NCBI GenBank assembly: GCA_028278205.1
Contig: JANQES010000125.1
Location: forward strand, 38,819-102,818
Direction: 5' to 3'
Origin: Rhodothermales bacterium
GTDB taxonomy: Bacteria > Bacteroidota > Rhodothermia > Rhodothermales > Bin80
DNA: 64,000 nucleotides
Position 1 is the stretch's first letter, and every line of letters begins with the position of its first letter. Below the pieces are notes generated by a model. It saw only the letters and a list, made by a program, of their open reading frames with translations, made no database searches and was not told the origin of the DNA. Of this stretch, positions 8,372 through 15,591 are shown one piece after another. Both the position numbers and the translations under genes were made by a program.

Positions 8372-8401
8372 GATCTTCCTCCGTTCGACGAGTGATGGCA
8401 A

Positions 8402-8688
8402 ACCATCGGTCTGTTTCGTTTAAGGAGGACGCCAGGCAACGTCGCCTTCCCTGGAACCATAATGCTATAAATGAATGATGAGGAAGACGCGAAGAGCGCG
8501 TAGCGATACATAGTAGCGCGCCGTTTCGTGTTGCCTGACGTCCGCCAAAGGCGTCTCCGGCCAATAGACAAAAAAGCGGCATAGGAGGCTACCAGCCTGC
8601 CGACACATCCGTCAACGGAAACGACATGTCGCTAGCGTGATGGTTTTTGTCGGATGCGTAAAGCCAAAAAAGAGAGGAAGACGCACCG
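8402..8688. other. Non-coding gap
   Basis: About 290 bases between two minus-strand genes without a credible gene. It holds an imperfect inverted repeat, GACGCCAGGCAAC (about 8427-8439) against GTTGCCTGACGTC (about 8531-8543). Promoter signals for the propeller lipoprotein and a terminator for the kinase gene would be expected, but no clean match is visible. Confidence 0.5.
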
Positions 8689-11010
8689 TCAGGCAGACCC
8701 GGCGGTGCGATATTCGGAGGGCGACACGCCAAAGACTTCCCGGAAGCGCGTGGCGAAGTACGTCGGGTTGTTGAAGCCTACTTCGTAGGCAATCTCTGTG
8801 ACGGTGCCGGCCTGTTGTTCGAGAAGCTGCGCGGCTCGTTTGAGCCGCAGGAGCCGGATGAATTCCGTGGGGGTCTGATCGGTGAGGGCGCGCAGCTTGC
8901 GTTGGAGCTGGCGCAGCCCCATGGTCATCGCACCGGCCAAAGCATCGACGTTAAAGGTTTCGTCGGCCATATGCTCCTCAACGACTTCGCGCGCGCGGTC
9001 AATAAACACCTCGTCGGCGGATTTGACCGTGATGCTATTGGGTTCGATCAGGATCTGCTGGCTGAAACGCGCTCGCAGCTTGCGTCGGAGGGCGATCAGG
9101 TTGCGCACCCGCGCGCGCAACTCGTCTGCGTTGAAGGGCTTAAACAGGTAGTCGTCGGCGCCGGTCTCCAGGCCTTCGACTTTGCTCTCGTCTGTGGCTC
9201 TGGCCGTCAGCAGGATGACCGGGATGTGATTGAGGAGCGCATCAGCCTTGATGGCCCGGCACAGGGCAAATCCATCCATTCGGGGCATCATCACGTCGGC
9301 GATGATCAGGTCCGGCACGACGGCTCTGGCCTTTTCCAGCGCGTCCTGGCCGTCACGGGCCTCCACCACGTGATATGCCTGCTCCAGACAATCTCGCAAG
9401 AATGCACGGACGTCCGCGTTATCATCTACAATCAGCAGGCTCTCAACGTCGCCAGATGCCTCACGCGGCCTTGTCTCTGCCCGTATCGCCTCGCTCGGGG
9501 CCGGCTCGTAGCGCGTAGACGGTGTAGGCGCTCGCACCGCGCCGCCGGGGTGTTTTTCTTCGAGCTGGTCGTCGCCGAGATGGTCGCGGCCTTTGGGCAA
9601 GGTGACCGTGAACTCGCTGCCGAAGCCCGGCTCGCTCTCGACACGGATTGCGCCGCCGTGTAGTTCGGCCAACTCTTTCACCAGCGCCAGCCCGATGCCT
9701 GTTCCGCCGCGCGCTTGTCCAGCCGCGCCCTCCATCTGGCGGAACCGATCGAAGATATACGCTACCTGATCTGCCGGAATACCCGGACCGGTATCCTTGA
9801 CGCTGATCTCGACCGCCCCGGCGTCCTCATTACCCGTCTCCGAAACACGCACGCGGATCGTGCCGCCCTCGGGCGTAAACTTGAAGGCATTGGAGAGCAG
9901 GTTGAAGAGGATTTTCTCGACCTTGTCGGCGTCAAAGTAGAGGTCAATCTCCTCACGAACAGCATGGAATTGCAGATCAATCTTTTTACGCCCGGCATAG
10001 GAGGCGAAGGCCTGCACGAGGCCTTTCAGGTACCGAATGATATTGCCGTGCTGCGCCCTGACCTGCATGCTGCCGGCTTCCAACTTAGACAGGTCTAAGA
10101 GTTGGTTGATCAGCCGAAGCAGGCGGTGGGCGTTGCGATGCATCACCTCAAGTTGCGGGCGATCATGGGCCTCGATGGGGCTGCCGGACCGCGCGAGGAA
10201 GGTTTCGAGGGGGCCGAGGATCAGCGTGAGCGGGGTGCGAAACTCGTGCGAGATATTGGCAAAGAACCGGGTCTTGAGCCGGTCCGATTCTATCAGCTTC
10301 TCAGCTTGTTCCGTAACCCGTGCTTTAAGCCGTTCGGTTCTTTGACGGGTCTTGTACTGCTCGTACCGGCTGTGGTATAACAGGCCGCTGATCCCTGTGC
10401 AGGCTACCAGGACGAGGAAGGCATAGACATAAAACCCTGGACTTAGCGCCGCCGCCTCATGCTCCAGGAACGGCGGCAGCATCCAATAACTCAGAAAATA
10501 CACGCCCCATAAAACAGAAAAATATCCCAGGGCCTGCCGGGGTGGGTACGGGATCGCGGCGATGATGATGAGCATGGCGATGCTCAGGTAACGATCCGAA
10601 TGAAACCCTTCATCCGCCTCGTAGAATCCCTGCACGAAGTCGTCGACCAGCACCGTAAGGCCGATCACGAGCACGATGAAGGCGCCGAGGGGACGCGCCC
10701 AGCGAGGCCCGAAGCGCGTGCGAGCCAGGATGAGGTAGACGAAGCAGATCGCGATGATGATCAGGCGGTCCCAGAGGACGATGGCGGTGGGATCGTTATA
10801 GTCAAGGTCGATACCCCATCCGGCCAGGATATATGCTCCCACGTTGGAGGCCGCTCCGACGATGCCGATAGCGCCGGCCACGACCATGCCTTTGCGGCAC
10901 AGCCGCAGAATGATGTCTCGGAAGCCTGGATCTTGCTCGTACGCAGCCGTTGCGACGAAGCGAGCCCAGGTTACGGTCAGTAATCTGGCGAGAGACATGA
11001 TGAACGGCAA
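8689..11010 (-). CDS. Hybrid sensor histidine kinase/response regulator with C-terminal AraC domain
   Basis: 773-residue one-protein two-component system. Residues 41-213 hold six hydrophobic spans and no large periplasmic sensor. A short coiled linker leads to the HisKA box SHEFRTPLTL (His255), N-box NLLSNAFKFTPEG, G1 DTGPGIP and G2 GGTGIGL. Receiver domain about 523-640 has the LIVDDN acidic pair, phospho-acceptor Asp572 in ADVMMPRMDG and the lysine in LFKPFN. The AraC helix-turn-helix pair is at 670-770 (NVDALAGAMTMGLRQLQRKL; VTEIAYEVGFNNPTYFATRFREVFGVSPSEY). It resembles hybrid two-component regulators of Bacteroidota but lacks their propeller sensor. Target genes unknown. Confidence 0.93.
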   Translation of the reverse strand: MPFIMSLARLLTVTWARFVATAAYEQDPGFRDIILRLCRKGMVVAGAIGIVGAASNVGAYILAGWGIDLDYNDPTAIVLWDRLIIIAICFVYLILARTRFGPRWARPLGAFIVLVIGLTVLVDDFVQGFYEADEGFHSDRYLSIAMLIIIAAIPYPPRQALGYFSVLWGVYFLSYWMLPPFLEHEAAALSPGFYVYAFLVLVACTGISGLLYHSRYEQYKTRQRTERLKARVTEQAEKLIESDRLKTRFFANISHEFRTPLTLILGPLETFLARSGSPIEAHDRPQLEVMHRNAHRLLRLINQLLDLSKLEAGSMQVRAQHGNIIRYLKGLVQAFASYAGRKKIDLQFHAVREEIDLYFDADKVEKILFNLLSNAFKFTPEGGTIRVRVSETGNEDAGAVEISVKDTGPGIPADQVAYIFDRFRQMEGAAGQARGGTGIGLALVKELAELHGGAIRVESEPGFGSEFTVTLPKGRDHLGDDQLEEKHPGGAVRAPTPSTRYEPAPSEAIRAETRPREASGDVESLLIVDDNADVRAFLRDCLEQAYHVVEARDGQDALEKARAVVPDLIIADVMMPRMDGFALCRAIKADALLNHIPVILLTARATDESKVEGLETGADDYLFKPFNADELRARVRNLIALRRKLRARFSQQILIEPNSITVKSADEVFIDRAREVVEEHMADETFNVDALAGAMTMGLRQLQRKLRALTDQTPTEFIRLLRLKRAAQLLEQQAGTVTEIAYEVGFNNPTYFATRFREVFGVSPSEYRTAGSA

Positions 11011-11086
11011 GAATGGTGTTCAGCGAACGCTCCATGAACAACCGCCGGGCATTCGCCCTGACAATGTAAACAATCGGCCAGGAAAA

Positions 11087-11737
11087 TCACGCCAGCCTGT
11101 ACGACAGGCACCAGTAGTACGTAAAATCCACAAAACGAACGTCTGCGCCGGCCTCGCCAACGACACCGCGGAGTTCGGCTTCCGTCGGAAAATTCTTAAG
11201 CACGCGATGCCGCGAGCCATCAGCCAGGCGGCGATCCTGATACGTGTTGCCGTCCTCATCCGTCCCACTGATCGGCGTGCTGCTGCCCTCTACATATTGG
11301 TTATCGATCAAAACCGCCGTCGCCCCCGATTGCAGCCTCCCGTGAAACGATTTCAGAAAATCAGCCTGCCTGCTTTTCTGAATGTGCGACCACCAGAAGC
11401 CCGCAAAGCCGCCGTTGAAATCGCCCGTGACGGTATCGAGGGCGTAGGCATCGGCCTGCTCGAAGCGCACTCGATTTGGCGGATACGCTTTGGCCTGCGC
11501 TACGTCGAGCACCTCGGCTGAGGCGTCGGTAGCGAGCATCGACCGCGTGAAGGGCGCCAGGTGGGCCGTCCAGTAGCCTGTGCCACAGGCCACCTCCAGC
11601 ACGTCGCGCCCGGCCAGGAGCTTGATGAGGTAGGCTTTGAGCAGGGCCAGCTTGATCTGGCGTTCGGGTTTTTGATAGATCTGTTCATATTCCGCGGCCC
11701 GCCGGGCGTAGTAGTCGAGAAGCGTCTGGTCTTTCAT
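11087..11737 (-). CDS. Class I SAM-dependent methyltransferase
   Basis: 216 residues with motif I VLEVACGTGYW, motif II-like ATDAS and a C-terminal region (YYWCLSYRLA) typical of small methyltransferases. It opens MKDQTLLDYYARRAAEYEQIYQKPERQ. The start at 11737 is preceded by GAGG 9 bases upstream. An alternative ATG at 11752 overlaps the stop of the PIN gene (ATGA), so translational coupling is possible either way. It is the last gene of a tight minus-strand chain. Methyl acceptor unknown. Confidence 0.85.
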   Translation of the reverse strand: MKDQTLLDYYARRAAEYEQIYQKPERQIKLALLKAYLIKLLAGRDVLEVACGTGYWTAHLAPFTRSMLATDASAEVLDVAQAKAYPPNRVRFEQADAYALDTVTGDFNGGFAGFWWSHIQKSRQADFLKSFHGRLQSGATAVLIDNQYVEGSSTPISGTDEDGNTYQDRRLADGSRHRVLKNFPTEAELRGVVGEAGADVRFVDFTYYWCLSYRLA

Positions 11738-11748
11738 GACAAAGAACC

Positions 11749-12165
11749 TCATCGATCAGATAACATCGGGGTGAAGCCGGCCTGGCGGAAGTGATGGTCA
11801 GAAGTAAACGCGTCGGTAATGCCTCGATCTTGCATGACGATAAAGGAAATGCAATCGACGAGTCCCCATTCTTTATCCAGACGTTGACGGAATAGTTCGA
11901 AGCCCCGCCGATAAAGTGATTCCGACAGGGGGATGACTTCTATGGTGGGGTCTCGATCCAGGTATTCCAGCATGCCTATCGCGGTATGCCGGAAACGAGG
12001 CGTTGACAATGCATTACCGATTTCCAGCACAACGGCCCGCGTCGTTACTTGTCGAAGCCTTCGCCGCTCAACATCGGTGGCTAGTTCCAAAGCCTTCTTA
12101 TGATGCTGGTCTCGCCGGGATGCAAGCGCGACGGCATACGACGTGTCCAAGAAAACCTCAGTCAT
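11749..12165 (-). CDS. PIN-domain ribonuclease (VapC-like toxin candidate)
   Basis: 138 residues. The first acidic residue is in FLDTSYAVAL, the second in VVLEIGNAL, the third in WGLVDCISF and the fourth in DAFTSDHHF, which makes a complete PIN active-site set for Mg-dependent RNA cleavage. The 5' end overlaps the preceding DUF2188 gene by 8 bases, the arrangement expected of an antitoxin-toxin pair. Toxicity is inferred from family and arrangement. Confidence 0.85.
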   Translation of the reverse strand: MTEVFLDTSYAVALASRRDQHHKKALELATDVERRRLRQVTTRAVVLEIGNALSTPRFRHTAIGMLEYLDRDPTIEVIPLSESLYRRGFELFRQRLDKEWGLVDCISFIVMQDRGITDAFTSDHHFRQAGFTPMLSDR

Positions 12166-12511
12166 GCCTCAGGTCGCCGTAGAGGTAATCGTCAATTCGT
12201 TCAGACCAGTCCTCAGGTCCATCAAGCTTAAGCGAGCGGGCGTAGTGTAGAAAGGAGTAAGGCTCACCAAGCTTGGGTTTTTGGGGGCTGGATGAAGGCT
12301 CTGTCTCCTCGTACGCCCGTTCTTCTTGAACAGCGCCGTTCTTTTTGTGAATCACCAGCCGGCTGGGTTTTCGGTTGGCGGCATAGCTGCGTGCCTGCCG
12401 CACGGCCTCATCCTTTGTGTGGTGGATGCTTGAGGCCCGGCGCGCGCCCTCGCGCTGGACGGCCCATCCCGTTTTGCGAGGAAGCACGTGGTACGTCGTA
12501 TACGTTGCCAT
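12158..12511 (-). CDS. DUF2188 protein, probable antitoxin partner of the PIN gene
   Basis: 117 residues. Residues about 5-65 form a DUF2188 domain (YHVLPRKTGWAVQREGARRASSIHHTKDEAVRQARSYA). A proline/serine linker follows, then a tail with SLKLDGPEDWSERIDDYLYG, which looks like the toxin-binding tail of antitoxins paired with PIN toxins. It starts 2 bases after the sugar dehydrogenase stop codon and overlaps the PIN gene. A fusion of DUF2188 with an antitoxin tail would explain the order; this needs a binding test. Confidence 0.75.
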   Translation of the reverse strand: MATYTTYHVLPRKTGWAVQREGARRASSIHHTKDEAVRQARSYAANRKPSRLVIHKKNGAVQEERAYEETEPSSSPQKPKLGEPYSFLHYARSLKLDGPEDWSERIDDYLYGDLRHD

Positions 12512-12513
12512 GG

Positions 12514-13647
12514 TTATTCCGAATAGGTAATCCGATAGACCACATTGGCCTGATCGTCGGAGACGAGGAGCGAGCCGTCGGGCATGGTTTCGAAATCGAC
12601 GGGGCGGCCCCAGTTCGTCTGGTCTTCGAGCCAGCCCTGGGCGAAGACCTCCTGGCCGGTCGCCAGGCCGTTGTCGTCGAAAAAGACGCGTTTGATGCGG
12701 TAGCCGATTTTCTGCCGCCGGTTCCACGAGCCGTGCTCGGCGATGAAGGCGTGGTTGGTGTATTCGCCGGGAAACATCGTGCCGGTGTAGAATTCGATGC
12801 CCAGCGGCGCCACGTGCGGGCCGAGGTTGATGGCCGGCGGCACGTAGTCGTCCGGGCTGTGGCCTGCGCCGAATTGAGGATCCGGCGTGTCGCCCTGGTG
12901 GATGTACGGGTAGCCGAAGTGCATCCCCGGCTCCGGCGCGTGGTTGAGTTCGCACGAGGGCAGATCGTCGGTGATGGCCGGGTCTTCGCTGATGTTGTCG
13001 CTGCCATTGTCGGTGAACCACAGATCGCCCGTGACGGGGTGCCAGGCAAAGCCGACCGAGTTGCGCACGCCGCGCGCGTAGACTTCGCGCTCAGAGCCGT
13101 CGGGGTTCATGCGCAAGATGGTGGCGAACGGATCGGGCTCCTCGCAGACGTTGCACGGCGCGCCGACGGGCACGTAGAGCTTGCCGTCCGGCCCAAAATC
13201 GATGAACTTCCAGCCGTGATGGCGTTTGTCGGGCAGATCGTCCAGGACCACGACGGGTTCGGGCGGGTTGTCGAGGCGGGCTTCGATGTCGTCGTAGCGG
13301 AGGATACTGTTGACGGCGGCCACGTAGAGCGACCCGTCGCGGAAAGCCAGGCCTGAAGGCAGCGTCAACTCGTCGTCGATGAGGTAGACGCGGTCGGCCT
13401 TCATATCGCCGTTTTGATCGACGACGGCGTGGACCTTGCCGCCCCGGCGCGAGCCGACGAAGAGTGTGCCGCCGGGCGTCAGGGCCATCTGCCGGGCGTT
13501 GGGCACCGAGTCGGCGTAGACTTCGATGGTGAAGCCCTCCGGCAGGGTGATCTTGTCGAGGGGCAAGTCGTCGTCGGGCGAGGGGATCAGCGTGGCGGCG
13601 CCGGCCAGGACAAAGAGCAGCGCCAGCGCCATCGTCATCATGCGCAT
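12514..13647 (-). CDS. PQQ-dependent (soluble glucose/sorbosone-type) sugar dehydrogenase-like protein
   Basis: 377 residues with an N-terminal hydrophobic export signal. The six-bladed propeller fold is shown by LPEGFTIEVYADSVPNARQMALTPGGTLFVGSR, LPSGLAFRDGSLYVAAVNSILRY, KRHHGWKFIDFGPDGKLYVPVGAPCNVC, YARGVRNSVGFAWHPVTGDLWFTDNGSD and EHGSWNRRQKIGYRIKRV. Members oxidise aldoses or sorbosone in the periplasm with PQQ; many close homologues have no proven substrate. It is the first gene of a minus-strand chain with the DUF2188, PIN and methyltransferase genes, although the functional tie is doubtful. Confidence 0.87.
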   Translation of the reverse strand: MRMMTMALALLFVLAGAATLIPSPDDDLPLDKITLPEGFTIEVYADSVPNARQMALTPGGTLFVGSRRGGKVHAVVDQNGDMKADRVYLIDDELTLPSGLAFRDGSLYVAAVNSILRYDDIEARLDNPPEPVVVLDDLPDKRHHGWKFIDFGPDGKLYVPVGAPCNVCEEPDPFATILRMNPDGSEREVYARGVRNSVGFAWHPVTGDLWFTDNGSDNISEDPAITDDLPSCELNHAPEPGMHFGYPYIHQGDTPDPQFGAGHSPDDYVPPAINLGPHVAPLGIEFYTGTMFPGEYTNHAFIAEHGSWNRRQKIGYRIKRVFFDDNGLATGQEVFAQGWLEDQTNWGRPVDFETMPDGSLLVSDDQANVVYRITYSE

Positions 13648-13733
13648 GGGGACGTTGGGGATAGATGGGGATCAGGGTTGATGCTGGTTCAAAACACGAT
13701 GCTTTCCCAGAGGTTTCGCTGGGTTAGTGCCGT

Positions 13734-13828
13734 CGCGTTAGTCACTGGTCATTGGTCACTGGTGGAGGACAAAGCCACCAGTGACCGATGACAGCGAGCG
13801 TAATGACCAGTGACCGACGCCAACGATG
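13734..13828. repeat. GGTCACT heptamer palindrome
   Basis: Units GGTCACT, GGTCATT, GGTCACT, then the complement ACCAGTG, ACCGATG and a further ACCAGTGACCGACGCCAAC. The same family is at 54246-54315, where the right end GACCGACGCCAAC is identical. It lies in the gap between the DUF2726 gene and the sugar dehydrogenase. Confidence 0.85.
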
Positions 13829-13864
13829 AAGAGTCTAAAAACGATGCGAATCCAGCAAACAACC

Positions 13865-14701
13865 TCATTCAGCTAACTCCTTAAGCAACGCCACGAATTC
13901 GGTGCGGCCTGCGGTGGCGTCGCGTTTGCGGATGCGGTGAAGCCGTTGCCCGGCCAGCGCCAGGATGCGTTCTTTGAGCCGGTCTTTGGCGCGTTGGGCG
14001 TCGGTGTCGTGCAACGCGCTGTCGAGTTCGAAAAAAAACAGCGGACGGTAGCCGTCATGCTGGTCGAAGACCACGCAATCGACGATGCCTCGGAAGAAAT
14101 ATTGCCGCTCCGCGCCGGTGAGGTGGTCTTTGAGGGCGTCATAGTCAATCAAACAACTCAAGGCGACGTTGGGGTAGACGAAATAGGTAGCGTAGACTTC
14201 GCGCACAGCCAGGAAAAAATCGGCCTCTTGTTGCGATTTGAACAGGCTGATGGTGGCATCGGTCTCGGACAGCGGTGGGCTGACGGCGAGGTCGAGGACG
14301 GTTTCCTGGGTGTGCGAGACGGGTTCGGGTTCGGCGGGCGCGTGTTTCTGGAGCACGGCGGCGCATCGTTCGTTCTCCGGGCAAAAACGCGCGTAGCCCA
14401 CGGCGGCTTCGGGGCGGTCGGCGTGGAGCGTCACAAGGGTTTCGATGGCGTGTTCGAAATGAGCTTCGGGCAGGGTGTAGAAGCCGCCGGTGTGGAGCAA
14501 AAATAGCTTTTCCAACGCGTCGGCGTGGTCGTCCGGGCGGTCGCTGGCGAGGTGCTCGAAGAACGAAGCCACGAAGGTCTCGACGGCGCGGCCCAGGAGC
14601 GCGTCTGCGGCGACGGCTTCGTGATGCCGGTGCACCACGTCGAGCAGCGCCGCCCACTGCTTGTCGTAGACAAGTTGATAGAGCGTTTCCTGGCTGAGCA
14701 A
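13865..14701 (-). CDS. DUF2726 domain protein (PD-(D/E)XK nuclease-like)
   Basis: 278 residues. The N-terminal half is helical and unassigned. The C-terminal half (about 150-270) matches DUF2726: SLFKSQQEADFFLAVREVY, then RGIVDCVVFDQHDGYRPLFFFELDS with the Asp and Glu/Asp spacing of restriction-like nucleases, and DRLKERILALAGQRLHRIR. The only usable start in frame is a TTG at 14701 that directly abuts a CCAAAAT repeat arm, so the original start may have been replaced by the repeat. Function unknown. Confidence 0.75.
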   Translation of the reverse strand: MLSQETLYQLVYDKQWAALLDVVHRHHEAVAADALLGRAVETFVASFFEHLASDRPDDHADALEKLFLLHTGGFYTLPEAHFEHAIETLVTLHADRPEAAVGYARFCPENERCAAVLQKHAPAEPEPVSHTQETVLDLAVSPPLSETDATISLFKSQQEADFFLAVREVYATYFVYPNVALSCLIDYDALKDHLTGAERQYFFRGIVDCVVFDQHDGYRPLFFFELDSALHDTDAQRAKDRLKERILALAGQRLHRIRKRDATAGRTEFVALLKELAE

Positions 14702-14702
14702 T

Positions 14703-14861
14703 TTTGGATTTTGGATTTTAGATTTTGGATTGTTCTCCGCGACGGTGTGTCAGCAATGAAAAAGCGGCATCGTTCGAGCCGTTTCGTCTTTTCCACGGGG
14801 CAAACCGTATCGGTCAGATCAATCCAAAATCCAAAATCCAAAATCTAAAATCCAAAAAATC
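14703..14861. repeat. Compound CCAAAAT repeat with an internal hairpin
   Basis: Heptamer arms (14703-14733 and 14820-14857) are inverted with respect to each other and enclose about 85 bases that contain AAAAGCGGC...GCCGTTT, a smaller imperfect hairpin. The same design is at 46589-46749. It lies in a co-directional gap, so it is not only a convergent terminator. Confidence 0.8.
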
Positions 14862-14863
14862 CG

Positions 14864-15331
14864 TTAGCGGTCCTTGCGTTGCAGGATGTCTCGAAGGGCT
14901 TGCACGTCGATCTGATCTTGCGGGCGCAACGAGCCGGCCTTCAAGGTGATCAACCCTTCGGCGTTCAGATACACGATCTCCACGTCATCGATGCGATGCC
15001 GGGCTGTTAGCGGGAGCAGATCCTCATAGGTGTGGCCGCTCATGAGAGTGAAGACATCCACCGGAAACTCCTCCACGATGCGGATGCTGCCTTCCTCTAG
15101 CGTAAAGTCGTCCGGGGCAAGCTCGCGTGCGTGGCCTTCTCCAAAGCGCTCCAATCTTTGGAGCAACCGGCGGATATTCTCCTGATCAGCCTGAACCAAA
15201 ATGTCTACGTCCAGCGTTGCGCGGATGAAGCCGCACAGCGCCACCGCCAACCCGCCGACGAGGATGTAGTCAATCCCGTGGCGGCTGAGATCGGCCAACA
15301 ATTCTTCGAACGAGGTGGGTTTGTTGTTCAA
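14864..15331 (-). CDS. Nucleotidyltransferase-fold protein (MNT/AbiEii-like, DUF6036 type)
   Basis: 155 residues. It carries the nucleotidyltransferase signature GIDYILVGGLAVALCGFIRATLDVDILVQ, with the GG and D.D acidic pair, a late third acid in EFPVDVFTL and a C-terminal helix (LITLKAGSLRPQDQIDVQAL). Such proteins occur as toxin or antitoxin halves (MNT-HEPN, AbiEii). No HEPN or AbiEi partner is adjacent. The likely start is a TTG (15331); no ATG gives a full N-terminus. The 27.3 kb gene is a paralogue in fold. Confidence 0.8.
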   Translation of the reverse strand: MNNKPTSFEELLADLSRHGIDYILVGGLAVALCGFIRATLDVDILVQADQENIRRLLQRLERFGEGHARELAPDDFTLEEGSIRIVEEFPVDVFTLMSGHTYEDLLPLTARHRIDDVEIVYLNAEGLITLKAGSLRPQDQIDVQALRDILQRKDR

Positions 15332-15591
15332 GGCCCTGTCTGGTGAAGGGGAGGATCAGCGTGCGCAGGAGAAAGGCTTGCTGCAACGGACGCAACGGCC
15401 TGGGCCGCCCGACTTGCTTTCGTATGGGCGCGGGATTTTTCATGGCCGATGGCAGCGCGTCTGTCTTGCTCAGCAGTTTTGCTCTGACCCGCGCAGGCCG
15501 ATTTTGTTCACATCCGTTCTGCCCTGCACGTGTCCGGCGCAACGCGTATTTTACCCTCCCCACTCCTCCGTCACGTTGTCCTCTTCTCGCC

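Noticed and set aside
14864..15331. AbiE phage-resistance pair
   Set aside because: Only the nucleotidyltransferase-fold half is present; no AbiEi-type regulator is adjacent.
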